NCBI RefSeq assembly: GCF_007829875.1
Contig: NZ_VIWV01000001.1
Location: forward strand, 3,504,501 to 3,568,500
Direction of reading: 5' to 3'
Length of the DNA: 64,000 bases
Source of the DNA: Streptomyces capillispiralis
GTDB lineage: Bacteria > Actinomycetota > Actinomycetes > Streptomycetales > Streptomycetaceae
Each line of letters opens with the position of its first letter. Position 1 is the first letter of the stretch. A model generated the notes under the pieces. It saw nothing but the letters and a program-made list of their open reading frames with translations. It was not told the DNA's origin and made no database searches. Positions 8,461 to 16,361 of the stretch are shown here, in pieces. A program made the translations under genes and the position numbers.

Positions 8461-8937
8461 CCTCCCTGCCCCCGCCCTCCCGCCGGCCCACCCCTGGCTC
8501 CCACCCCGGCTCACACTCCGGCTCGCCCTCCTTGGTCCGAGGAGGTCTCGGTGACCGCCGACCGCGTCCGCCGTGCATTCCTCACCCGCATCGGCCTCGC
8601 CGACCTGCTCACCCTCCACCGCCGGCAGCCGGGACCGGGACGGGGACGCGGAGTGCCCTCGGCCCTCCCCCTCCCGGCTCCCCTCACCACCGAGGCCACC
8701 CCTCACGATGACCACCACCGCACGGACAACATCGGCGACGGGTTGATCGCGAGCCGGCGCATCGCCCCGTGACACCGGTGACACCGGGCGCCCGCCGCCA
8801 GATCCCGCAGCTCGTGGACGAGCCATTCCACCTCGACACCGAGGCGGCGCGGCGGAGCCGCCGCTCCACACCGGCTCGACCGCGGGCGGCGCCCTCGGGG
8901 AGACTGGCATGATCCCGGAAACCGAGCAGGAGCACAC
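8461..8937. other. Intergenic region between SDR and TetR genes
   Basis: This C-rich spacer of 477 bases contains one weak small reading frame (8551-8772, listed separately). Otherwise I see no recognisable gene, operator or terminator. Confidence 0.5.
8551..8772 (+). CDS. Possible small protein, unknown
   Basis: A GTG at 8551 is preceded by an excellent Shine-Dalgarno (GAGGAGG, 5-nt gap) and opens a 73-codon frame. The N-terminus (MTADRVRRAFLTRIGLADLL) could form a basic amphipathic helix. The remainder is Pro/Arg-rich then His/Asp-rich and looks unlike a folded domain. I do not recognise it; it may be a chance frame in GC-rich DNA. Confidence 0.25.
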   Translation: MTADRVRRAFLTRIGLADLLTLHRRQPGPGRGRGVPSALPLPAPLTTEATPHDDHHRTDNIGDGLIASRRIAP

Positions 8938-9558
8938 GTGGTGAACAAGGCGAACGGTCCCGCCGCCAGGGAAGGCACCGGCCGCGGACGGGGGCGCCGG
9001 CCCGCGGACGAGGTCCGGGCGGACGTCCTGCGCACCGTCGGCGAGCTGCTGCTCACCGAAGGCATCGCCGACCTCACCTTCGAACGCGTCGCCAGGACGT
9101 CGGGCGTCAGCAAGACCACCCTGTACAAATGGTGGCCCTCCAAGGGGGCCCTCGCCCTGGACGGCTACGTGCACGCCGTCCAGGAAACGCTCGCCTTCCC
9201 CGACACCGCGGACATCCGCGCCGACCTGCTCACCCAGCTGCGCGCCTTCGCCCACGTCATGACGGAGACCCCGGGCGGGCGCGTACTGACCGAGCTGATC
9301 GGCGAGTCACAGACGGACCAGGACCTGGCCACCGCCTACCGCGAGGTGTACTCGTCGCACCGGCGCCGGCTCGCGGTGGAACGCCTCCACCGCGCCCAGG
9401 AACAAGGTCAGATCCGCGCCGACATCGACGTACAGGTCCTCGTCGACCAGCTCTGGGGCGCCGTCTACCACCGGCTGCTCATCCCCGACGAACCGGTCAC
9501 CGACGCCTTCGTCACCGCGCTCGTCGGCAACCTCCTGGACGGTGTCCGCCCGGCCTAG
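8938..9558 (+). CDS. TetR/AcrR family transcriptional regulator
   Basis: The 206-residue product has a disordered Arg/Gly-rich start, then a TetR helix-turn-helix at about residues 25-70 (LTFERVARTSGVSKTTLYKWWPSK is the recognition region). The C-terminal ligand-binding part contains LTELIGESQTDQDLATAYRE and LIPDEPVTDAFVTALV. GTG codons at 8938 and 8941 are both usable with AGGAG upstream. It likely represses its own or a neighbouring promoter; the SDR upstream with direct repeats is a candidate target. It is convergent with the LysR gene, only 15 bases away. Confidence 0.9.
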   Translation: MVNKANGPAAREGTGRGRGRRPADEVRADVLRTVGELLLTEGIADLTFERVARTSGVSKTTLYKWWPSKGALALDGYVHAVQETLAFPDTADIRADLLTQLRAFAHVMTETPGGRVLTELIGESQTDQDLATAYREVYSSHRRRLAVERLHRAQEQGQIRADIDVQVLVDQLWGAVYHRLLIPDEPVTDAFVTALVGNLLDGVRPA

Positions 9559-9573
9559 GCGGCCATCGGGTGC

Positions 9574-10425
9574 TCAACGGCGGTACGCGGCCGTCGCGCT
9601 CCCGACGAAGGAGTGGACCAGCGGGTTGGTGTCGCCCTCGTTCCACACCGCCACCACACGGCTCGGCGCCATGTCGGTCAGCGGCACCACGGCCAGCTCC
9701 GCGGGCAGGTCGTGTCCGAGCGGGGCCACCCCGACCGTGCCATTCCACAGCACCGCCTGCAGACATTCCTGGACGACGCGCACCACCGGGCCCTCGCGCG
9801 GCTCGCCGCCGTGCCAGTACGACTGCCAGACCGGGTCGGTCCCCCGCGGGAACCGGAACCAGTGGCGGCCGCCGAGGTCGGCCAGCCGCAGCCGGTCGCG
9901 GCGGGCCAGCGGATCGTCGGCGCGCAGCACCGCACCCACCGGATCGGAACGCAGCTCACGCACGGTCAGCACGGTCTCGTCGAACGGCGCCCGGGTCAGG
10001 GCGACATCGACCAGTCCGGCGCGCAGCCCGCACGTCGGATCGGTCAGGTCGGTGTCACGGACGCGGATGTCGACACCGGGGTGGCTCCGGCGGTAGGCGG
10101 CGGCCAGCCTGGTCGCTCCCGGGTCGGTGCCGTCGCCCAGGATGCCGACGGTGAGGGTCGCGCCACCGGCCGCCGCGGTCACGCGTCCGCGGAGGCGGTC
10201 GGCCCGGTCGAGCAGGGCCCGCGCCTCGTCGAGCAGCAGCGCGCCCACCGGGGTGAGCGTGACACCGGCGGGCGAGCGGACGAACAGCGGGCCACCGACC
10301 TCGGCCTCCAGCCGCTTGATCGCCCGGCTCAGCGGCGGCTGGCTCATGTGCAGCCGGGTGGCGGCCCGGCCGAAGTGGAGCTCCTCGGCGACGGTCACGA
10401 AGTAGCGCAGGGTACGTAGCTCCAC
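9574..10425 (-). CDS. LysR family transcriptional regulator
   Basis: The 283-residue product has the LysR N-terminal winged helix-turn-helix (ELRTLRYFVTVAEELHFGRA and MSQPPLSRAIKRLE) followed by a periplasmic-binding-like effector domain from about residue 90. The GTG at 10425 starts precisely at the conserved ELRTLRYF motif; upstream codons in the same open frame lack homology. It is divergent from the DoxX gene, the usual arrangement for a LysR regulator and its target, with a 214-nt intergenic region that should contain the binding site. The effector is unknown. Confidence 0.9.
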   Translation of the reverse strand: MELRTLRYFVTVAEELHFGRAATRLHMSQPPLSRAIKRLEAEVGGPLFVRSPAGVTLTPVGALLLDEARALLDRADRLRGRVTAAAGGATLTVGILGDGTDPGATRLAAAYRRSHPGVDIRVRDTDLTDPTCGLRAGLVDVALTRAPFDETVLTVRELRSDPVGAVLRADDPLARRDRLRLADLGGRHWFRFPRGTDPVWQSYWHGGEPREGPVVRVVQECLQAVLWNGTVGVAPLGHDLPAELAVVPLTDMAPSRVVAVWNEGDTNPLVHSFVGSATAAYRR

Positions 10426-10639
10426 GCTGCCACGATATCCACGGGGTATCGGCGGCGCGGAACAGGTCTTGGACAGGCGCGGGGCCCCGGCGGTGCACTC
10501 GGGGCATGACCGACGCAGCGCAGACCGGCGAACCGCCGACCCCCACCGCCGTACGGGCGGCCGGACCCGCCCGCCCTCCGGTGGTGACCGCCCCGGGAAC
10601 CGACGGATCGCCCGCAGCCGGTGGCCGGGGAGGGCACTC

Positions 10640-11002
10640 GTGAACATCGCCTACTGGACCGTCGCCGGGCTGCTCGCCCTCTTCTACTCCTACTCGGGCG
10701 CGATGAAAGTGCTCCGCAGCCGCGATCGGCTCCGCCCGATGATGGCCTGGGTCGACCGCATGCCCCTGCCCGCCGTCAGAGCGCTGGGTACGGTCGAACT
10801 CCTGGGCGCGGCGGGCCTGATCCTGCCGCCGCTGACCGGCATCGCCCCCTGGCTGGCACTGACCGCGGCCATCGGCTTCGTACTCCTGCAGACCGGCGCG
10901 ATCGCCGTCCACCTGACCGGCGAGGACCGCCGGATCACCCTCAACGTCGTCCTCATCACCACCGCGGCCCTGCTCACCTGGCCGGCCACCACCTGGCTCT
11001 GA
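10640..11002 (+). CDS. DoxX family membrane protein
   Basis: This 120-residue protein has four hydrophobic segments: IAYWTVAGLLALFYSYSGAM, a helix over LGTVELLGAAGLILPPL, LALTAAIGFVLLQTGAI and LNVVLITTAALLTWPA. That is the DoxX-like fold. The GTG at 10640 is used because it begins at the first membrane helix; the longer upstream frame is Pro/Arg-rich and not protein-like. DoxX relatives are linked to quinone or redox functions, but this member cannot be assigned. It is probably controlled by the divergent LysR protein. Confidence 0.85.
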   Translation: MNIAYWTVAGLLALFYSYSGAMKVLRSRDRLRPMMAWVDRMPLPAVRALGTVELLGAAGLILPPLTGIAPWLALTAAIGFVLLQTGAIAVHLTGEDRRITLNVVLITTAALLTWPATTWL

Positions 11003-11154
11003 ACGGCCTCCGGCGCGAGACGGCGCGGGGCCCGGCGCCCGCCGCGACCCCGCAGCCGCACACGTCCCTCTCCGCGCTCACCCCTCACCCGACCGGCCGC
11101 CCACCCCCCTTCCTCGCTCCCGCCGTGTCGGCGGCCGGACCGTACGATGGCCGG

Positions 11155-11550
11155 GTGAGCAGGAGCACCCGATCAAGCAGCCGCCCGGCCGGGCGGCTGT
11201 TCGTGGTGCTGGTGATGGCGGTGCTGGCCGGTGTGCTCGGCATGCACGGCCTCGCGCCCGACGGGGTCCCGGCGGCGCACTCGGGTGCCGGTCATGCGGG
11301 GATGACGGCGGACCGTGCCGTGCACGCGGACGCGGACTGCGCGCACACGGAGGGCGGACCGGGGCATCTCGATCACGCCGACGGGGCGTGCGCGGCGGCC
11401 GGGACGAGTTCGACGTACACGCCCCCGGCGCCGGCGAGCGCATCCCTGGACGCTCCCGCCGCCCCCGCGCGCACCACGGCGGATGCGAGGGCGCCCCGCG
11501 ACGGGCGGGCCCCGCCCGACCTCTCCGAGCTGCAACTCCTGCGGATATAG
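11155..11550 (+). CDS. DUF6153-like His-rich exported protein
   Basis: The 131-residue product starts at GTG 11155, has a basic N-terminus and one hydrophobic helix (LFVVLVMAVLAGVLGMHGLA), then an extracytoplasmic part rich in His, Asp and Cys (HSGAGHAGM, DCAHTEGGPGHLDHADG). The layout fits DUF6153 proteins as I remember them. It precedes a DUF305 lipoprotein and lies next to a DUF4396 protein and a Cu-type ATPase. I infer that it binds a metal, probably copper, outside the membrane. No enzyme motif is visible. Confidence 0.7.
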   Translation: MSRSTRSSSRPAGRLFVVLVMAVLAGVLGMHGLAPDGVPAAHSGAGHAGMTADRAVHADADCAHTEGGPGHLDHADGACAAAGTSSTYTPPAPASASLDAPAAPARTTADARAPRDGRAPPDLSELQLLRI

Positions 11551-11558
11551 AGCGGCCC

Positions 11559-11602
11559 GCACGGCACCCCGCACCCGGCGGCGCCGGTGACGGGTGCCGT
11601 GC
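11559..11602. terminator. Hairpin after the DUF6153-like gene
   Basis: GCACGGCACCC and GGGTGCCGTGC form an 11-bp stem around a 22-nt GC-rich loop that can fold further. It begins 9 bases after the stop codon and may attenuate transcription into the DUF305 gene. Confidence 0.5.
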
Positions 11603-11678
11603 TCGCGCACGCCCGCACACCCGCACATCCGCTCGCACCGCGCGCCCCGAACGGCGCGCGGGAAGGAGTTGCACCACC

Positions 11679-12365
11679 ATGATCCGCAATCGTTCGATCG
11701 TCCGCCGCGCTGTCGCCGTGGTCGCCGCCGGTACGGCCGCCCTCGTCCTGGCCGCCTGCGGCGGTGGCGGAGACGGCTCCGGCGCGGCCGGTCACGGCGG
11801 CCACGACGCCACCGGCTCGCCGTCCGCTACCGCGCCCTCCGCGACCGCGTCGGCCTCGCAGGGGCGGCACAACGCCGCCGACGTGGCCTTCGCCCAGGGG
11901 ATGATCCCCCATCACCGCCAGGCCGTGGAGATGGCCGGCCTCGCGCCCGACCGGGCCCGGTCGGCCGAGGTGAAGAAGCTCGCCGAGGACATCAAGAAGG
12001 CCCAGGCCCCGGAGATCAGGACGCTGTCCGGCTGGCTGACCTCGTGGGGCGAGGAGGTGCCGGCCGAGGGCGCCCCGGACCACTCCGCACACGAAGCACA
12101 TGGCACACACGGCACGCACGGCATGGACAGCATGGACGGCATGATGACGGAGAAGGAGATGAGCGACCTCGGGAACGCCTCGGGCGAGGCGTTCGACACC
12201 GCCTTCCTGGAGATGATGATCAGGCACCACGAAGGCGCGGTCGAGATGGCGAAGGCCGAGCGGGCCGACGGTGCCCACGGTCCGGCCATGACGATGGCCG
12301 GCCGGATCATCACCTCGCAGAGCGCCGAGATCGAGCAGATGGAGCAGCTGCTCGGCCGGGGCTGA
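11679..12365 (+). CDS. DUF305 domain lipoprotein, probable copper-binding
   Basis: The 228-residue product has a signal peptide and lipobox (LVLAACGG). DUF305 consists of two similar halves, visible here as FAQGMIPHHRQAVEMA (about 71-86) and FLEMMIRHHEGAVEMAK (about 175-191), each with a His-His pair and Met residues. Between them is a His/Met-rich insert (HEAHGTHGTHGMDSMDGMM). DUF305 proteins include the cyanobacterial copper protein CopM, so I infer copper binding at the outer face of the membrane. The ATG at 11679 has GGAAGGAG upstream. A 9-bp hairpin (11638-11661) lies directly before that ribosome-binding site. Confidence 0.9.
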   Translation: MIRNRSIVRRAVAVVAAGTAALVLAACGGGGDGSGAAGHGGHDATGSPSATAPSATASASQGRHNAADVAFAQGMIPHHRQAVEMAGLAPDRARSAEVKKLAEDIKKAQAPEIRTLSGWLTSWGEEVPAEGAPDHSAHEAHGTHGTHGMDSMDGMMTEKEMSDLGNASGEAFDTAFLEMMIRHHEGAVEMAKAERADGAHGPAMTMAGRIITSQSAEIEQMEQLLGRG

Positions 12366-12445
12366 TCCCTTTCCCCACTCCGGGTGCGGGGCGGGCGCCG
12401 GTGGTGCCCGCCCCGTGCCGTTCCGGCCGTTCGTCGACTTTCGGA

Positions 12446-12462
12446 ATACCCCCGGGGGGTAT
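12446..12462. promoter_or_regulatory. CsoR-like copper operator upstream of DUF4396 gene
   Basis: ATACCCCCGGGGGGTAT is a near-perfect palindrome of the type bound by the copper-sensing repressor CsoR in actinobacteria (ATACCCC-rich inverted repeats). It lies 61 bases before the likely start codon at 12523. Confidence 0.75.
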
Positions 12463-12522
12463 ATTGTTGGAGTCGTGGGGCCGCTGATGGTCCCCGTGGG
12501 ACGCCGAATGGGGATGAAGGTC

Positions 12523-13065
12523 ATGGACCACGACTCACACCACTCCGCTACCGCACACGACCACTCCGCCCGGGCAGGCGACCACGGCCACGGCGGGCAC
12601 GACGGCGGCCACGACGGCCAGGGCGCGCGCGGTGCCTCCTGGTCGACGGCCGTGAAGGCGACGCTGCACTGCCTCACCGGGTGCGTCATCGGCGAGATCC
12701 TCGGCATGGTCATCGGCACCGCCCTGCTCTGGGGCAACGTGCCGACGATGATCCTCGCCATCACCCTGGCCTTCGTCTTCGGCTACTCCTTCACCCTCTT
12801 CGCGGTGGTGCGCGCCGGGCTCTCCCTGAAGGCCGCGGTCAAGGTGGCGCTGGCCGCCGACACCGTCTCCATCGCGGTGATGGAGCTGGTCGACAACGCC
12901 ATCATCGCGCTGACGCCGGGCGCGATGGACGCGCACCTGTCGGACGGGCTGTTCTGGTCGGCACTGCTCGGCGGCTTCGTCGTGGCGTTCGTGATCACCA
13001 CGCCGGTCAACAAGTGGATGATCGGGCGGGGCAAGGGCCACGCCGTGGTCCACGCCTATCACTGA
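12523..13065 (+). CDS. DUF4396 membrane protein with His-rich N-terminus
   Basis: The 180-residue product starts with a His/Asp/Gly-rich stretch (MDHDSHHSATAHDHS and GHGGHDGGHDG), probably metal-binding. About four hydrophobic segments follow: CLTGCVIGEILGMVIGTALL, TMILAITLAFVFGYSFTLF, a segment around ADTVSIAVMELVDNAII, and FWSALLGGFVVAFVITTPV. This matches DUF4396. In-frame ATGs at 12486, 12508 and 12514 could give a longer N-terminus; I chose 12523 because it begins at the His-rich part. A CsoR-like operator upstream predicts copper-induced expression together with the ATPase. Confidence 0.82.
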   Translation: MDHDSHHSATAHDHSARAGDHGHGGHDGGHDGQGARGASWSTAVKATLHCLTGCVIGEILGMVIGTALLWGNVPTMILAITLAFVFGYSFTLFAVVRAGLSLKAAVKVALAADTVSIAVMELVDNAIIALTPGAMDAHLSDGLFWSALLGGFVVAFVITTPVNKWMIGRGKGHAVVHAYH

Positions 13066-13096
13066 GCCCCTCCCCCACCTTCGTCCGTTCGCAGGT

Positions 13097-13140
13097 CACA
13101 GCGGGGCGGCCCCTCGATCGCCGGGGGCCGCCCCGCTGTG
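13097..13140. terminator. Strong terminator after the DUF4396 gene
   Basis: A perfect 17-bp stem (CACAGCGGGGCGGCCCC and its complement) with a 10-nt loop lies 31 bases after the stop codon. It separates this unit from the ATPase gene, which has its own operators. Confidence 0.75.
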
Positions 13141-13192
13141 TGCGTGCCCCCTCGGCACTCCGTCCGGTGACCGCTTCCCGCACTTGATACCG

Positions 13193-13209
13193 ATACCCCC
13201 AGGGGGTAT
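13193..13209. promoter_or_regulatory. CsoR-like copper operator 1 upstream of copA
   Basis: ATACCCCCAGGGGGTAT is a perfect 8-bp inverted repeat around one A, matching CsoR-type operators. It lies 85 bases before the ATPase start codon. Confidence 0.8.
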
Positions 13210-13223
13210 ACATGGACGCCAGG

Positions 13224-13238
13224 TACCCCCCAGGGGTA
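13224..13238. promoter_or_regulatory. CsoR-like copper operator 2 upstream of copA
   Basis: TACCCCCCAGGGGTA is an imperfect copy of the preceding palindrome, its centre about 30 bases (three helical turns) further downstream. The pair suggests cooperative or stepwise repressor binding. Confidence 0.6.
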
Positions 13239-13293
13239 GGGCGAGCCACATGCGCCGCCCCGCCCGTCACGCCGATCAGCCCGAGGAGCAGTG

Positions 13294-15548
13294 ATGACCA
13301 CCACGGTCCCCGACACAGCCGAGGTCGAACTCGCCATCGGCGGCATGACCTGCGCCTCGTGCGCCGCCCGGATCGAGAAGAAGCTCAACCGGATGGACGG
13401 GGTCACCGCCACCGTCAACTACGCGACGGAGAAGGCCAAGGTCAGCTACGCCGGCGGCGTGTCCGTCCCCGATCTGATCGCCACCGTGGAGGCGACCGGG
13501 TACACGGCGCGCGAGCCCGAGCCGGTCCGGTCCCGGCCCGCGGCCGGTACGGAGGCCGCCGTACCGGACGACGAGCTGCTGCCGCTGCGGCAGCGGCTGG
13601 TCACCGCCACGCTGCTGGCCGTGCCGGTCATCGCGATGGCGATGGTGCCGGCGTTGCAGTTCACGTACTGGCAGTGGCTGTCCCTCACCCTCGCGGCCCC
13701 CGTCGTCACCTACGCGGCGTGGCCCTTCCACAAGGCGGCCCTCACCAACGCCCGGCACGGCGCCGCCACCATGGACACGCTGATCTCGGTCGGCACCTCG
13801 GCGGCGTTCCTGTGGTCGCTGTGGGCGCTGTTCTTCGGCACCGCGGGCACGCCCGGCATGACCCACCCCTTCGAGCTGACCATCGCCCGCGGTGACGGCG
13901 CCGGGAACATCTACCTGGAGGCCGCCGCGGGGGTCACCGCCTTCATCCTCGCCGGGCGCTACTTCGAGGCCCGTTCCAAGCGCCGGGCCGGTGCCGCGCT
14001 GAGGGCGCTGCTGGAGCTGGGCGCCAAGGACGTCACCGTGCTGCGGGACGGGCGTGAGGAGCGGATCCCGGCGGGGGAGCTGAAGACCGGTGACCGTTTC
14101 CTCGTCCGTCCCGGCGAGAAGATCGCCACCGACGGCACCGTCGTCGAGGGCAGCTCGGCCGTCGACGCGTCGATGCTCACCGGCGAGTCCGTCCCCGCCG
14201 AGGTCGGCGTCGGGGACGCGGTCACCGGTGCGACGGTGAACGCGGGCGGCCGTCTGGTGGTGGAGGCCACCCGGGTCGGCGCCGACACACAGCTGGCCCG
14301 GATGGCGAAGCTGGTTTCGAGGACGCGCAGAACGGAAAGGCGCGGGCGCAACGGCTCGCCGACCGGATCTCGGCGGTCTTCGTCCCGGTCGTCATCGCGC
14401 TCGCCCTGGGAACCCTCGGCTTCTGGCTGGGCAACGGCGCGGGACTGTCCGCCGCGTTCACCGCCGCCGTGGCCGTCCTGATCATCGCCTGCCCCTGCGC
14501 CCTGGGCCTGGCCACCCCGACCGCGCTGATGGTCGGCACCGGACGCGGCGCCCAGCTCGGCATCCTGATCAAGGGACCCGAGGTGCTGGAGTCCACCCGC
14601 GCGGTCGACACCGTCGTCCTGGACAAGACCGGCACCGTCACCACCGGCCGTATGACCCTGCTGGCCGTGCACACCGCCGAGGGGACCGACGAGGCGGAGG
14701 TGCTGCGGCTCGCCGGTGCCCTGGAGCACGCCTCCGAGCACCCGGTCGCCCGGGCCGTGGCGGCGGGCGCCGCCGAGCGGGTCGGCGCCCTGCCCGTGCC
14801 GGAGGACTTCGCCGGCGTCCCGGGCCTGGGCGTGCAGGGGGTTGTCTACGGTCATGCCGTCCTCGTCGGCCGCGAGCAGCTGCTGCGGGAGTGGGCGATG
14901 GACCTGCCCGCGGACCTGGCCCGCGCCAAGGCCGCTGCCGAGGCCGCGGGCCGCACCGCGATCGCGGTCGCCTGGGACGGAGAGGCCAGGGCGGTCCTGG
15001 AGGTCGCCGACGCGGTCAAGGACACCAGTGCCGAGGCCGTCGCCCGGCTGCGGGCGCTGGGACTCACTCCGATCCTGCTCACCGGGGACAACAGGGCCGT
15101 CGCCGAGGCGGTCGCGGCGGAGGTCGGCATCGACGAGGTCATCGCCGAGGTGATGCCGCAGGACAAGGTCGACGTCGTGGAGCGGCTCCAGGGCGAGGGC
15201 CGTACGGTGGCGATGGTCGGCGACGGGGTCAACGACGCCGCCGCGCTCGCCCGGGCCGACCTCGGGCTGGCCATGGGCACCGGCACCGACGCGGCCATCG
15301 AGGCCGGCGACCTCACCCTGGTCCGCGGTGACCTGCGCGCCGCCGCCGACGCCATCCGGCTGGCCCGCCGGACCCTGGGCACCATCAAGTCCAACCTGTT
15401 CTGGGCCTTCGCCTACAACGTGGCCGCGCTGCCGCTCGCCGCGGCCGGACTGCTCAACCCGATGATCGCGGGAGCCGCGATGGCGTTCTCCTCGGTCTTC
15501 GTCGTCGGCAACAGCTTGCGGCTGCGGGGCTTCAAGGCCCTGAGCTGA
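13294..15548 (+). pseudogene. copA: Copper-type P1B ATPase (CopA-like), frameshifted
   Basis: Two overlapping frames together encode a heavy-metal-exporting ATPase. The first (from ATG 13294, SD GAGGAG) has an HMA domain with [13 protein letters not shown], membrane helices and the actuator motif TGES; the second has the Cu-specific IIACPCALG, the phosphorylation motif DKTGTVTTG and the hinge [10 protein letters not shown]. The break is at 14311-14320: CTGGTTTCGAGGAC replaces the expected LVED coding (ctggtcgaggac), equivalent to two extra bases. Frame 1 otherwise stops near 14481 without the ATP-binding part. It could be a real inactivating mutation, a sequence error or, less likely, a recoding site; GGTTTCG is not a classic slippery heptamer. 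Confidence 0.88.
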
Positions 15549-15555
15549 GTCACCC

Positions 15556-15636
15556 CGGCGGGCCCCGGGACCCGGACCCCCAGACCTCCGGACCCCGGAC
15601 CCCGGGGCCCCCGGGGCCCCCGGGCCCGCCCTCCCG
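15556..15636. repeat. Low-complexity C/G-rich stretch
   Basis: The sequence downstream of copA is built of repeated GGACCCC and CCCCCGGGG units. It can fold into several alternative GC stems and may serve as the end of the transcript; no coding pattern is seen. Confidence 0.5.
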
Positions 15637-15708
15637 CCCGCCCCTCCTCCCCTAACCGGTCAGTTCTCGAGAAGCGGGGGCGGGCCGGGCGCCCCTACCG
15701 TCGAAGGC

Positions 15709-16332
15709 ATGGCATCCATCGACTTCGTCACCCTGGAGGTGGCCGACCCCGAGGCCGCCGCCCGCTTCTACGCCGACGCCTTCGGGCTCGACCCGTCACA
15801 GGTGCGGCTGCGTGCGTCCGACGCGCCGACGACCGGCTTCCGCGGCTTCACCCTGTCCCTCGTGGTGTCCCAGCCGGGCAACGTCGACGCGCTCTTCCGC
15901 GCCGCCCTCGACGCCGGCGCCACCCCGCTGAAGCCGGCGGCGAAGTCGCTGTGGGGCTACGGCGGCGTCGTCCGGGCGCCGGACGGCACGATCTGGCAGA
16001 TCGCGACATCGGCGAAGAAGGACACCGGCCTGGCCGGCCGGGAGGTCGACGAGATCGTCCTGCTGCTGGGCGTCGAGGACGTGAAGGCGTCCCGGCAGTT
16101 CTACGTCGAACGGGGCCTCACCGTGGGCAAGAGCTTCGGCGGCAAGTACGTCGAGTTCGCCACCGGTCCGGGCACCGTCAAGCTCTCCCTCTACAAGCGC
16201 CGCGCGCTCGCCAAGGTCGCCGGTGTCCCCGCCGACGGCACCGGATCGCACCGCCTCGTGATCTCCGGCACCACCGGCCCGTTCAGCGACCCCGACGGGT
16301 TCGTGTGGGAGGCCGCCGCCGCGACGGGCTGA
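15709..16332 (+). CDS. VOC (glyoxalase/bleomycin resistance) family protein
   Basis: The 207-residue protein has two VOC-like halves. The N-terminal half (FVTLEVADPEAAARFYADAFG) and C-terminal half (VLLLGVEDVKASRQFYVERG) each begin with the typical beta-alpha pattern, and each ends with PDG or DPDGFVWE. VOC proteins are metal-dependent lyases, dioxygenases or drug-binding proteins; the pattern does not decide among these. The ATG at 15709 begins at the domain. It is convergent with the AAA ATPase gene. Confidence 0.88.
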   Translation: MASIDFVTLEVADPEAAARFYADAFGLDPSQVRLRASDAPTTGFRGFTLSLVVSQPGNVDALFRAALDAGATPLKPAAKSLWGYGGVVRAPDGTIWQIATSAKKDTGLAGREVDEIVLLLGVEDVKASRQFYVERGLTVGKSFGGKYVEFATGPGTVKLSLYKRRALAKVAGVPADGTGSHRLVISGTTGPFSDPDGFVWEAAAATG

Positions 16333-16361
16333 CCCCACGGGCCGTACGACGACGGGGCCGG

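Noticed and set aside
14311..14320. Programmed frameshift as the sure explanation for the split ATPase
   Set aside because: The heptamer is not a known slippery sequence and no downstream structure was evident; a mutation or read error is simpler, so it is only kept as a possibility.
15556..15636. Possible CRISPR or minisatellite in the C/G-rich tract after copA
   Set aside because: The units are irregular and without spacers; simple low complexity.
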